The position numbers and the translations under genes were made by a program. From Tritrichomonas foetus (taxonomy: Eukaryota; Parabasalia; Tritrichomonadida; Tritrichomonadidae): a stretch of DNA of 57,539 nt. Location of the stretch: contig MLAK01000658.1 of NCBI GenBank assembly GCA_001839685.1, positions 3,638 to 61,176 on the forward strand, written 5' to 3'. A model generated the notes under the pieces. That model did not search any database. It had not been told where the DNA came from and worked only from the letters and a program-made list of their open reading frames with translations. Below are positions 9,544-20,759 of this stretch, in pieces. The first letter of the stretch is position 1. Each line of letters begins with the position of its first letter.

Positions 9544-12500
9544 ATGCTTTTCTTTCTCTGCTTTTTAAACACAATTCCGAATGAATTTATGAATTTAGCA
9601 AATCAAGCAAAATCTAAAATGAAGACTCGAATCAGTAAAGAACACAGAGAAGACGTTTACACGCGCGGTCAACATAAATTTCCAGGAATAGACTTTTTCC
9701 TCACAACAAATTTGATTGGTGATTCATCAAAAGGTGTTAAAGGGTATTCTATTTCCAAATTCAACCTTTCTCAGAGCTCAACAAAAAAGTCAAATTTATA
9801 TCAATAATCAAATTATTTTGATGAAAACATTCAAAAAGCGATCAAAAGGGGAAATACTACAATAGGATTTCTTGCAATTATAGCGAATCGCAAAAAAGTG
9901 CTTTCTAAACAATCACAAACACCTCTCACCCAAAATTCAAACTTTGCCTTTGTTGATCCAAAAGATGGCGAAATTTTAAAACTTCAAACATTAATCGCCG
10001 ATGATGGAGAAGTTCAAATTTACACAATAAAACATGTGGAAACACTTCGTACTTTTTCAAAAATCCGAATGTATTCAACAAAACCTAACAAAAGGCCTTC
10101 AAAACCAACAACATATAATGAAGAAGAAGAAGGTTCTGATGAATTTTGTGGTTTGAGTATTGGTTTCTCTTCAAATGACCCATCGACTGATATGTCTACT
10201 ATTTTCATGGGATTTAGATACTATTGGGAAAAACCAACAACAGGATCGGATGCTTTTTCACTTGGACCAATTTCGACTTATGACACATCTTCATTTAAGG
10301 CACATGCTGGCGCATATGCACATTTTTTCACTGCATATGATTTGACAATGGAAGGAACTAAATTGAGATTTGAAGCTGATTTGGAACTTTCTGCAATGGC
10401 AGGACTTGGTTTTTCAATTAACACAAATGGTAAACATGATGATGTTGAATTAGAAATCAAAAAGATTCCAATTATTGGAATTCCAGAAATCAATTTACTT
10501 GGAATTAAATTTGGATTTGGAATTTACGTTTTTTCAAATATTGTTTATAAAAATATAAAGAGTCAACTAATTGAATTAATGAAATATGATTATCGAGTTA
10601 AAATGGGTTTAAAAACACATTTAACATATACAACAAGTGATGGACCTGGTTTTACAACTGTTACACCAATATTTGAAATCATGGATGATAAACAAACCCC
10701 AGAAAAAGTCATAAATGATAAATTAAAAGATATGTATTTTGATATCACACCTTCAGTTGAAATAGGAGTTGAAGCATCAGCAATGCTCGGTGTATCAACA
10801 TTGAATTCCGAAGGTTTTATTGCTTTTAAAGCCTTTTTGGGATATGAAGTGCCATTTAGCTTTACATTTGATGAAGAATCATGTACATTCCCATATCTTT
10901 ATGGAGAATTTTCACACAAAGCAACATTAAACTTCGAAGTAGAGGGATTGTTAAAACTCTTTGGAATTACTTTAATTGATTCATCAATAACACGCCCAAT
11001 TACAATCTTTCAACGTGAGCCTAACGGAAAATTCTGCTTTTTCGATTCATTGAAATCCATTGATGCTAAATTCTCCGATAAAAATGGAAATGAGGCATAT
11101 GTAGTTAATCCAATGAGGATTAAATATTGCCCTAAATGTACTTCTGTAGTTTCTGATCCTAACCCTGTTTATCACATTACTCTCAATTATTATCAATATG
11201 GACCAGGAGCAGTGACAGAAAAATTTAACTTCCCAGCGATCCCATTAAAGCCAGATCAAGAAAAAACCCTTGATAGATTATTTGTGGTCTCCAATGTCCA
11301 GTCATATTCACAACTAAAATACAGTGGGTATGAATCAGACTGGTTATCCGCAGATGATAATTTGGAAACTTTTCAGCCATTTAATATAATATCAGGAAAA
11401 GAATTTGAATCATGTGGTGATGATAATCCATGGGCTGGAATCACCCCTCAAGGTGTATGTATTAGGACAAAAATTTCCAAAGCAATGAAAGTAAATTTCA
11501 ATCAAGAAACCTCAAAGCCAGAAAATTCTGATTATATTTCATATAAAACATGGTTAGGTGACTCAGAATACATTGGAATTATGACACATAGTGATTCAGA
11601 TTCATATCGATCTAATCTTCAAGATTTCAAAATCTTCGATGACACAATTATCGACAAAAGTCAGCAATTAACAGGAGAGGTTAGGGGAGTAAACCCAATA
11701 ACGCTTGAGGTAAGAAAATTTGAATCATATGAATCAAATGTAAAAGAAGTGTCAATGGAATTTTATCTGTGTGAAGAAAATCTATGTACATATATTATGG
11801 GAAAAACCTTTAGCTACTCTGGAACAAGTGTAGATCCGGGAATAAAAACAGTGTTTCCTTTAGGAAGTGATTATCAAAAGAAAAATAAAATTATTAAAAT
11901 TAAATTAGGTATAAATAAAAATGTAGAAATAATCGACATTGATACAAGGAAGATTGAGGTGAAACCTGTTGACCAACCATATAACCAAGTTTATAGTTAT
12001 AATACTAATAAAAAGAAGGGACGATTTATTATGTATTTCAATTACTTCGAAACAAATTATATTTTCGATGTATCAAAGCTAGAACCAAATACCAAGGCTA
12101 TAATTAGTAAGATATATTCTTCTCCAATTTATACAGTCAATATTGACCAATGGAAAAATATGACCTTTGACTTTTCCATGGAAGATAATGAAGTATATGG
12201 GACCTTGAGATTTTTCGTAGATTTACACGAAGTTTACTCATGGATTGATCCCTTGGTTAGACCACCTTTAGCATGCGTTGTGAGAATACCAGGGCTTCAA
12301 CCACTTTGTGAAGGAGTTCATAGACTTGATGAAAATGAATATCTAATCACACTGCGACCAAAAATTACTTTATTCGATATGAAAAATAGTATTTATTGGG
12401 CAAAACATGTACATTCCATCAATATCCCATTCCGACGATTTGATAATGGTCAAGGACAAAAAACATTTTCGCCAACAATTTACCCAGTATTTTATATTAG

Positions 12501-13845
12501 CGAAGATCGGAATCCATTTTGTATCAGTGGAAAGCCTTCATTTGGTGTATCCAATCCCAATATTGCTATTGGATGTCTGAAACAATTCGAGAAAAATCAA
12601 AAAACGCCCAAATTTTTGGCATCAGCAAACAAAGAATCATATCCCTGGCATAAAGAGGTGATACAAAAAATTTACGCTCAAGAAAATAAGAATTGGTGCA
12701 TTTTTGGACTGTATCTCATCCCTAAAGATTACATCTTATCCCGAGATTTTCATGGATATTTCCGAGAAGCATTAATAGAATTTCCAGATAATAAACCATC
12801 ATATGTTTTAACAGAAAGACAGTCAGCCGAAATATTGAATACACCGTTGAAAACAATTTATTTCCCCGTTGATCATCAAATCCAAGTTCAATATGAAAAC
12901 GGTGATACAGAGTTATTAGAGATGGTTCATGATGAGTTTTACAATCATGATTGTTATCAGTTTCAACTCACAGAGGTTCATGATTATACATTTCACAGAA
13001 TTTGTAACAATCCGAGTGAAACAAATTGTCTGGCTTTATTTTCTATATCAGATTCATCTGTACCGGATACAAATTAATCAACTCCTGACACTAATTTCAC
13101 GATACCATCATTAATATCAAAGAAAAATACATTAGATTATGATTATGAATATAATCAAAAACAGGAAGAAGTATATTTAATCAAATATGATAATGTTGGA
13201 TACTTAATTGACTATAATTTTAATGAAACCGGAAATCAACTCATGAGTATTATGAAAAGACAAATAGTTTCGAATCGTGATAATATTACCATTTCTAAAT
13301 CATGGGAAGGAACTCTCGAATTTGTTAAAATGACAGGTGCTACCAAATTAACAATTCGTTCCTCAAAAGTTTCAGGAAAAATTAGAATAGAACCAATTAT
13401 CGAGTTGAATGGAAATGAAGTTCCCATCCCATTTAGTGCAGAGAAATGGATTACTGATATTGAGTCATTTCTACGAATATTGAAAATACATGAACCACCA
13501 AATGGTTACACATTAGATGATATTGTGATGGATGAAGAAGGAAGACTTAACATCGATAAAAGTTTATATCGATCCAAACAACAAATCGAAGATTATCAAA
13601 CCTTAGTTGATTATCCACTGGAAAACGTTGCTTGTTCAACTAAATATCCTAATTTAGTTTTGAGTAAGGCAGCAATTATTGGAATTGCTGTGTCTGTTTC
13701 AATTGTGGTTGGGGCTGGTGTTGTTGCTGCCTTAGTGATTTTCTTCATCATTAAAAGAAAGAAGTCAGGCGATCATGATTCGGCGAAGGATGACCAAATT
13801 GAAACTCAAACAGGAACAACAGAAGATATAACAACTAATATCTAA
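9544..13845 (+). CDS. Large single-pass surface protein, interrupted by two in-frame TAA codons
   Basis: Three consecutive open stretches (9544-9807, 9808-13077, 13078-13845) share one reading frame, separated only by TAA at 9805 and TAA at 13075. Read together they give about 1,434 codons with a complete layout: an N-terminal hydrophobic signal (MLFFLCFLNTIPNEF), a long extracellular part rich in beta-type sequence with scattered cysteines, one membrane helix at 13672-13755 (IIGIAVSVSIVVGAGVV region), a KRKK stop-transfer, and an acidic/threonine-rich tail ending TTNI. No frameshift is seen in 4.3 kb. The family is not recognised. I infer a surface protein that is a very recent pseudogene, an allele with sequencing errors, or a readthrough gene. 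The start is ATG 9544; TTG lies just upstream. Strict open-frame calling would give only the middle piece, starting near ATG 10069. Confidence 0.7.
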
Positions 13846-14291
13846 TTTAGAATAAAAATATCATTTGTTAATTTTTTTCTTTCTCCAAGAGAAATATGCA
13901 CTTTGTTGATCTTTTTTTTGATAAAATTCAAAGAAATCAGAGAATCAAAGTATTGCCATTGTTACCATGAACACTTTTTGTTAATTTGATCCTAAATATT
14001 CACGATGAATACTACTTGTATTATGATTAGAATCTGATAAACCAAAAATATAATTTCAACCTACTTTGGCCTATTTGTTTTTCTGTAAAGATATGATTTA
14101 TTTAAACAATATATTAAAAACTTGATAATTGATTTCAATTTCTCAAATGTAATGATATCACATATCGAATATTTTCAAAAAGTTTACACATAACTTTTAC
14201 AAATTATATATGGTCTAATATTCAATTAACAAGACCATATATTTTTAGAAAATTTTAAGACGAGAATGATCCAAATAACGTATTTTTCCTT
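13846..14291. other. Noncoding gap
   Basis: AT-rich spacer between the surface-protein gene and the LRR gene. It contains the palindrome-like pair tggtctaatatt...aagaccatat near 14211-14240; otherwise nothing was recognised. Confidence 0.35.
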
Positions 14292-14300
14292 TCAATTTCC
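14292..14300 (+). promoter_or_regulatory. Initiator-like element (TCAATTTCC)
   Basis: A weaker match to the initiator pattern, with its A 18 bases before the ATG at 14312. Confidence 0.3.
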
Positions 14301-14311
14301 AAAACTTCGAA

Positions 14312-16528
14312 ATGAAGAAAAAGGAAGAAAAGAAGAAGAAAAAAGAAGAGAAGCCACAGAAAACAGACGAAAAGCAACAACAAAAAGACGATAAACCACA
14401 ACAAAAAGACGATAAACCGCAGCAAAGAGACGATAAACCAAAGAAAAAAGAAAGGATATCAAGGAAGAAAGTGTTTTCGAAGAAAGTAGAACCAAAAGAA
14501 AAAGACGAAATTGAACAAGACGGCGAATTTTGCATGTATGACGGCGTTCTGGACGATTCCGAAATGCGCGCCATATTCGATGGAAAATGCAAAGACTTCA
14601 AAATTCCTTTCAGCGAAAAAATGTACCAGAGATTCAAGAGACATCAAAACAAAAAAGGACTCAAAAAAATTTTCGATATGGAGGCTTGCTCAGTTGGCCC
14701 ATTGGCAGCCACGGCAATTTCTGAGATTCTTCCACGACATTCACATTTTAGAGTGGTCTGTTTGAGTGGAAATTCTATTGGAAACGATGGAGCTATTGCT
14801 CTTGCCAAGCTCATAATGAATGACAAAACAATCATTTCGCTTGATATTTCATCAAACAGAATTGGCGATCAAGGAGCAGAAGCAATTTTTCATGCTATGA
14901 TAAAAAATAGAACTATTGTGCTATTGAATATTGGCAGTACTACAGGAGTATCAAGAAATTCCATTGGAAAAGATGCTTTAAATCAACTGAAAAATATGTT
15001 AATTTCTAATAATGTATTATCTGAGCTAAATTTATCAATGTCGGAAATTTCATGTGAATCTATTGTTCCTCTTTCTCAAGGACTATCCCAGAATTTTGGT
15101 TTGAAAACTTTAAATCTTGCTAATAATAATATTCGTGCAAAAGGTGCTTCAAAAATCTTATCGGCAATTATGAAATCCAATATATCTGATTTAAATCTTT
15201 CATTTAATCATATTGATGATAATATTTCACCATTGATGAAATCATTTCTCAGTACAAATCGAAGTATTGAGACTTTTGATATTTCGGGAAATAATTTAAC
15301 TGTTCGATTTATGTCAGCAATTGCAGTTCCATTAGCTTCTGACTCGACATTGAAAGAATTTAATATTTCACGCAATCCAATTGGTGGAAGAGGTATTTCA
15401 ATGGTTGGACCTGCAATTGCTATAAATAAAAAACTTAAAGTGTTTAAAGCATCTGGTTGTCAAGTCGATGGAAATGGTTTTAATGAATTTTGTTTAGATT
15501 TACTCAAAAATGTTGGAATAACATCAATTGTTGTCAGCAATAATCCAATTCTTGATGATGGTGTTTCAACACTTGTTGAGCTAATTAAAGTTCATCCAAC
15601 TCTACGTGAATTAGATTTAGAAATGACTGAATTGACTGATATGGGTGCAATTCCATTGTTTGAAGTAATACCATTATGCAAAACGTTAGAAAAAATTAGT
15701 TTTAAGAATAATTTAGTCCATGATGGAATATCTGTACAAAAATACCTTTCGTTATCTCCACATGTTCAAGAATGCAATTTAGAATATAACGATATTTCTT
15801 ATAAACTTGTATTGGAAATTAATAAAACAATTGCAATCAATAATAAATTGCATAAAGATAAAGAGCATCAAGAATTCCTTGAAAAAGTTCAAAGTCATCA
15901 AGATCAATCGAGTTTATTGGATTCAATTAGAGCTGATATTATAGAAGAAAGACAAATGATTGATATTTTAAAGAAAAAGTTAGAAGAAGCAAAAGCAGAT
16001 CAAATTGCAGCCGAAGAATCTCGTGCAAAAACTATAAAAAATCTAGAAGACAAACTGGAAGCAATTGTGAGTGATGTTCTGAATATGCAAACTGAACTTC
16101 GTCGACAGCATGAAGAATTACGAACCAAAAGTTCAAATAAAGAAAATAAATCAACTTCAATTTCAAATAGATTAAGAATGGAAACAGATAAATATCAAGA
16201 TTTGTGCAAAGATTTAAGTTTATTGGAAAATAAACATACTTTAACATCACAAAAATATAATGCTGAAATGGCTGATATTGATGAGCAATTAAAAGATGCA
16301 AAAAGAAAATATTTGGATGTTAAAATGATGTTTATTGCGGCTTTCAATGAAGCAAAGAACCCAACGCCTGTTTCAATAGAGAAAAAGGACAAAGATAAGA
16401 AATCCAGAAAAGATGGACCTGCTCCTGCTTTAAGTGAAGAACAAAGAAAGAAAATTTCCAAGAAAAAGGAAGAAAATACTAGCCAAAAACCTAAAGAAAC
16501 AAAATCAAAATCCAGAAACAAAAAATAA
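14312..16528 (+). CDS. Leucine-rich repeat / coiled-coil protein
   Basis: 738 residues. Residues 1-65 are lysine, glutamate and glutamine rich and contain three tandem QQKDDKP heptapeptides. From about 130 to 480 there are ribonuclease-inhibitor-type leucine-rich repeats (VVCLSGNSIGNDGAIALA, ISLDISSNRIGDQGAEAI, LKTLNLANNNIRAKGASKI, FDISGNNLTVRF). About 520-680 is a charged coiled coil, followed by a lysine-rich tail. This LRR plus coiled coil design is common in trichomonad and flagellar scaffold proteins, and no enzyme motif is seen. The role is inferred as protein binding, perhaps cytoskeletal; the location is unknown. The G+C of the first 450 bases is much higher than the rest. Confidence 0.82.
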   Translation: MKKKEEKKKKKEEKPQKTDEKQQQKDDKPQQKDDKPQQRDDKPKKKERISRKKVFSKKVEPKEKDEIEQDGEFCMYDGVLDDSEMRAIFDGKCKDFKIPFSEKMYQRFKRHQNKKGLKKIFDMEACSVGPLAATAISEILPRHSHFRVVCLSGNSIGNDGAIALAKLIMNDKTIISLDISSNRIGDQGAEAIFHAMIKNRTIVLLNIGSTTGVSRNSIGKDALNQLKNMLISNNVLSELNLSMSEISCESIVPLSQGLSQNFGLKTLNLANNNIRAKGASKILSAIMKSNISDLNLSFNHIDDNISPLMKSFLSTNRSIETFDISGNNLTVRFMSAIAVPLASDSTLKEFNISRNPIGGRGISMVGPAIAINKKLKVFKASGCQVDGNGFNEFCLDLLKNVGITSIVVSNNPILDDGVSTLVELIKVHPTLRELDLEMTELTDMGAIPLFEVIPLCKTLEKISFKNNLVHDGISVQKYLSLSPHVQECNLEYNDISYKLVLEINKTIAINNKLHKDKEHQEFLEKVQSHQDQSSLLDSIRADIIEERQMIDILKKKLEEAKADQIAAEESRAKTIKNLEDKLEAIVSDVLNMQTELRRQHEELRTKSSNKENKSTSISNRLRMETDKYQDLCKDLSLLENKHTLTSQKYNAEMADIDEQLKDAKRKYLDVKMMFIAAFNEAKNPTPVSIEKKDKDKKSRKDGPAPALSEEQRKKISKKKEENTSQKPKETKSKSRNKK
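14378..14440 (+). repeat. Three tandem 21-bp units encoding QQKDDKP
   Basis: Units at 14378-14398, 14399-14419 and 14420-14440 differ at a few bases; the third reads QQRDDKP. It is an in-frame expansion in the N-terminal charged segment of the LRR protein. Confidence 0.9.
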
Positions 16529-16831
16529 TAGTGAGCACACATTCTTGTTGATTAATTGAATTGTTTATTTTGTTTCCTAGGAAATGCTTTATATATTATC
16601 TTTATTTTTATTGTAAATATTTGGTAGATCTACATACACGTTTTTATTTTTTGAATTTTTTATTATTATTATTGATTTTGTGTTGTTATTTGGTTATATC
16701 ATCATATAAAACTTTTTATGCATTTATTTGGCTGCGGATCATAAACGACCGTTTAATTGAATAGTTATTTTTCAAGGGAAGAAGGCCAATATTTATTCAG
16801 AGAAAACAAAAATAAATGGATTGGATAAATT
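16529..16831. other. Noncoding gap
   Basis: T-rich spacer between two same-strand genes. The short open frame inside begins with TTG and looks like chance. Confidence 0.4.
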
Positions 16832-19549
16832 ATGGTCAATACTATAAACGTGCTCCTTATTGAATTTTTGATGTTCAGCTCAGATAACAATCAGAAGAAT
16901 CCAAACTTGTCGAAAAAGACAGAAACTTCTCCGAAACGTAAACAAAATGCACGATCAAAAGGCCAGAATCAATCTCCACCACCAAAATTTGACAATTTCA
17001 TATTTCCAAATATCGAATTTCATTCAAAGCCGATTCCGTTTCAAGATATGCAGTTAAAAGTGCCACCAAATAATTTTCACTTTAAACAGTCTCAAATTAG
17101 CTTTTTTACGGGTGAAAAAAAGAATAATGTAATCCTCAATAAAATTATTATGAAAAGCAAAAAAGTTTCTAAAAAACCATCAAAATTGATATTTCCTTCC
17201 TATCTTCAGCTCACTGATAGAAAATCACCTCACCTTCTTGCACATGAAATCATTTTTGATGAAGATAAAAATTTCAGTAAAACTGAAAAAAAATCAAATT
17301 CACACAAAAACTCAAAAATCGCACAAAATAATCAAAATAATGCAAATTCACAATTTAATAGTACTTTTACTAAGAATGTAAATAATCTATTCTCTTCAAA
17401 TTCAGAAAATATAGATTTTTCCCAAAATTTAAACCACAAGAATTCGAATATGAATTCGAATTTAAATTCTGATAATTTTGATCGAATTTTAAATGACAAG
17501 CTGCCAAACCATAATCAAGAGCTACAGGCAATATATCCTAGGTATGGGGCAAGATATACTTTAGATCAATCAAATAACTTCTTCTTCGATTTGTTCTATT
17601 TGTCTATGGGCCTGAATGATTCAGAATTTTTAAATTTAGTTTCAACTGTACATTCATATCGAAAAAATGAAATTACTAAGACTCGATGCCATGTTCATAA
17701 TCAATCTATCGTTTCACATAACCCCAGTGCACATTTTTTAGTTCCACGCTTATTATCTAACTTTAATTTTCCTGTTCAGGAAAATGAAAAATCCAATGGA
17801 ATAACGATGAACTCAAAAAGTCCCAGTACATCTAATCTGGCAATAATTAAGACTAATTTAAAGCCAAGTATATTAATTGACAATGAATCATCAGGATCAG
17901 AGATTTTACAAATCAGTAATTACTTTGCAAGTCACGTATCCGAATTTACTGATAGAAGGGAACCTCCACCAAGAATTCATGAGCTACCTAAATATGATGC
18001 AGTAAATATTCCTGATAATGTTCCCCATATTACTAAATCATACATTTATTCTAAATCACCTATGCAAGATACTGCATTTGGTGCTTTTCTTTTCAATTCC
18101 GAATATGTTTCGGTTTGTACAGGAGCTGAAGGCGAAAATAAGGGAACAAATGATGAAGATGCTACAATTGAATATCGCGAGAACTTAGACCAATATTTTT
18201 ATTCATCAGCAAGTATTCCTTTAATGCAAACAGTTGGATCAACACTAATGCGTGCTTATTCATTATTATCATGTACACCAAGACCTTCATTTAATCGATT
18301 TCCCGGATATTTATTATATTCAATTTCTTTAATTTTTGACAAACAACAAGAAAAAATACTTAATTTGATGAATAATTACTATGAATTAGTTATCCCAGAT
18401 ATTAATAATGCAATACTTAATGCAATAAATAAAACAAATGAAGTAACACCACAATGGGATTATTATTTAACAGCACGAAATGCAATTTTCTCATCTAAAC
18501 ACATATTGAGTTATAATAAATTCGCTTCCAAGAATTCAATTAAAATTATGAATAATTTTTCGGATAATTCCTCATCACCTGATATTTTACAAAGTAATCC
18601 AACCTATAAAAATAAATCTAAACCACAAACTGAAAATAACAGCAAAAAGAGTTTGAGTGAGGCTTTAAAGGAAGATGATGGAAGTTCCTTCGATGTTTTC
18701 GATGGTTTTGATGGAAGTGAATATCAACTGAATATGGGAAAAGAAGAAAACCAAGTTCTTCATTTCCTTCAATCATACATTGAAGAAGTCTATCCAAATT
18801 CAAGTCATAAGCCATTTTTCAAACTTTTCAATTCCATTCAAGAAGATGAATTATTGATAATTCGACCTTTTGCTGGCGCAATTTTGATGATTCCAACATT
18901 AGTCCATCTTTTCAGAGATCTTGATCACGAGTTTACAAAACGAATGACAGATGAATTGTCGCTTCACGGGCGTGACCGCCTCATATTGAAAATTGCAGAG
19001 AAAATTGCAGGACCTCAGAAAAGTTGCTATGATGAATTTATTGTTTCTGATGCACCTTTTTCGATGAAAATGTTCCTTGAATACGCAATAGTTCTTCGTA
19101 CTGCGAAAAAAGAAATCCTTCCTCAAAAATTAACTTTTACAAATGTTTGTGGATTTCGACTCATGATGGAATTGGATACTTTTTCATCAATTCTTTCATC
19201 TTTTCTGATTTCTATCGATTTTAAAGCGCTATGTAATTTATATAAAGTTCAACATAATAATCCAAATATTAATTATCAACAAAAAGCAAGCGAAATAATT
19301 CAAGGAAGAGATATCATTGGTATTAAAAAGAAAGAAAATACCCTGGTATTCCGTAAAATTGTACCTTCCCAGCTACCACAACTTTCTACATCTTTCATGT
19401 TTCTGTTTGATCCATCTGGGCCTGAACAGCAAATGATCTTTCGAAGTAGGAGTAATGAAACAATCTCACAATCTATTTCTGATAATGAAGCAACAGGTGA
19501 AAGTCGAGAACCAGAAAGTGATCATGAAAATAATGATGACAATAATTGA
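16832..19549 (+). CDS. Hypothetical protein with N-rich N-terminus, unrecognised
   Basis: 905 residues from the first ATG; a second ATG at 16871 (begins MFSSDNNQKNP) is at least as likely, since the 13 residues before it are a hydrophobic run that looks noncoding. The first third is low complexity, rich in asparagine, serine and lysine. The rest is globular and helical (for example LLYSISLIFDKQQEKILNLM and a charged helix LVHLFRDLDHEFTKRMTDEL), with an acidic tail ending ESDHENNDDNN. I do not recognise a family, and no membrane span or catalytic motif is visible. The coding assignment is safe from length and sequence character. Confidence 0.72.
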   Translation: MVNTINVLLIEFLMFSSDNNQKNPNLSKKTETSPKRKQNARSKGQNQSPPPKFDNFIFPNIEFHSKPIPFQDMQLKVPPNNFHFKQSQISFFTGEKKNNVILNKIIMKSKKVSKKPSKLIFPSYLQLTDRKSPHLLAHEIIFDEDKNFSKTEKKSNSHKNSKIAQNNQNNANSQFNSTFTKNVNNLFSSNSENIDFSQNLNHKNSNMNSNLNSDNFDRILNDKLPNHNQELQAIYPRYGARYTLDQSNNFFFDLFYLSMGLNDSEFLNLVSTVHSYRKNEITKTRCHVHNQSIVSHNPSAHFLVPRLLSNFNFPVQENEKSNGITMNSKSPSTSNLAIIKTNLKPSILIDNESSGSEILQISNYFASHVSEFTDRREPPPRIHELPKYDAVNIPDNVPHITKSYIYSKSPMQDTAFGAFLFNSEYVSVCTGAEGENKGTNDEDATIEYRENLDQYFYSSASIPLMQTVGSTLMRAYSLLSCTPRPSFNRFPGYLLYSISLIFDKQQEKILNLMNNYYELVIPDINNAILNAINKTNEVTPQWDYYLTARNAIFSSKHILSYNKFASKNSIKIMNNFSDNSSSPDILQSNPTYKNKSKPQTENNSKKSLSEALKEDDGSSFDVFDGFDGSEYQLNMGKEENQVLHFLQSYIEEVYPNSSHKPFFKLFNSIQEDELLIIRPFAGAILMIPTLVHLFRDLDHEFTKRMTDELSLHGRDRLILKIAEKIAGPQKSCYDEFIVSDAPFSMKMFLEYAIVLRTAKKEILPQKLTFTNVCGFRLMMELDTFSSILSSFLISIDFKALCNLYKVQHNNPNINYQQKASEIIQGRDIIGIKKKENTLVFRKIVPSQLPQLSTSFMFLFDPSGPEQQMIFRSRSNETISQSISDNEATGESREPESDHENNDDNN

Positions 19550-20733
19550 TCTTCCACTTCATTGTCTGATTATAAATATATTTATGTATATCACCCATTT
19601 ATTTATTCGAGGACAATAATTTTTATAAATTAAAATCATCTCTCGGAGAATAACAGTTTTCTAAATTATTCAAATGGAATTAATTATGTATTACTCATTT
19701 CTTTCCCTACAGGAAAAAAGTAGAAAAACAATCCAAACTCCAACAAGAAATTGGGAAACTTATTTGTGCAATTTAACTCACTTAAAAGTGATAGACTCTT
19801 CCTTAGATCTAACACAATATTTTTAAATTATTAAAAGGAATTAAGGGAGTTGTCTGTCAAATTTATTCTATCGTCACATGAATTAAAAATAAGAAATAAA
19901 AGGAGGATAGAAGTGAAAAACCAAACTTTCACCGACATATCTTTCTTGAATTTTGATATCTTCTAACATAGCAGTGGGCAAAATAATTAAACAACACCTC
20001 GGGGAAATCTGTCTCGGAAGATTTTAAAAATAAAGGAAGAAAAGCTCAAAGAAGGTTCAAAGAAAAAGGACAAAGTAAGAAGATAAAACAGAACTATTGC
20101 ATATAAATATTTAGAAATAAACAATATTTTATTAGATAAATTAATCGATTTTTCGAAATTTCTTTTATGTTGACTTTTTCTGATACACATTAATTTGAAA
20201 GGATCTGTTATGNGATTATTTCATGGCGTTTACCGAATTTAATTAATTATGGCGATTATTTTTAAAATCGAAATTTTAAACGAAAAATAACTCCGTGAGT
20301 ATTGGGCCAGATGTTTTGACATCCATACAATCATCAATAATGTCTGAAATATTAAAACGAAATAGAGCCGGAAATTAAGATATATCGATTTGAGGAAATT
20401 TGGAAATTTAATTTTCTGCTGTAAAATTTGGATCGGCTTTTTAAAGAAATATATAAAAGCTTGGTTCGTACTGAGTTATTCTGCAAAAGATCAGCGCTGA
20501 GGTCTTCTCCGTTATTTTGATAATAAAGATTTTATGCGCACTTTTTTTTGGCGGTTAGGCAACCCCTCAAATAAAAATTTTATATTTTGCAAAATCTCTT
20601 TGAATTATAATTTTTTCTTTGTTTGTATGGTCATTATTATACAATCCAAACCATATAAGTATGGAAAAAGTTTTGACTAAGTTCAAAATTGAATATGAGA
20701 CCCAACTTTTTCTTGACTTATCTGCCCATTGAG
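19550..20733. other. Long noncoding gap with one ambiguous base
   Basis: About 1.2 kb without a supportable gene; the open frames here start with non-ATG codons and read as chance. There is one N at 20213. The stretch 20280-20520 is somewhat less AT-rich and could hold an RNA gene, but I cannot recognise one. Confidence 0.35.
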
Positions 20734-20741
20734 CCATTTTG
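20734..20741 (+). promoter_or_regulatory. Possible initiator (CCATTTTG)
   Basis: Differs from the initiator pattern at its first base; its A is 24 bases before the ATG at 20760. Confidence 0.3.
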
Positions 20742-20759
20742 AACATTCTTTCCATTAAA

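Noticed and set aside
9805..9807. A spliced intron removing the first TAA in the surface-protein gene
   Set aside because: The frame is continuous on both sides without any gap, and no splice motifs flank the stop.
14245..14637. Minus-strand open frames opposite the start of the LRR gene (rich in F, S, C)
   Set aside because: They mirror the lysine/glutamine-rich coding strand and have no start context. They are shadows.
20280..20520. Possible structured RNA gene in the gap before the flippase
   Set aside because: The composition is slightly different, but I found no tRNA, rRNA or snRNA motifs and cannot support a call.
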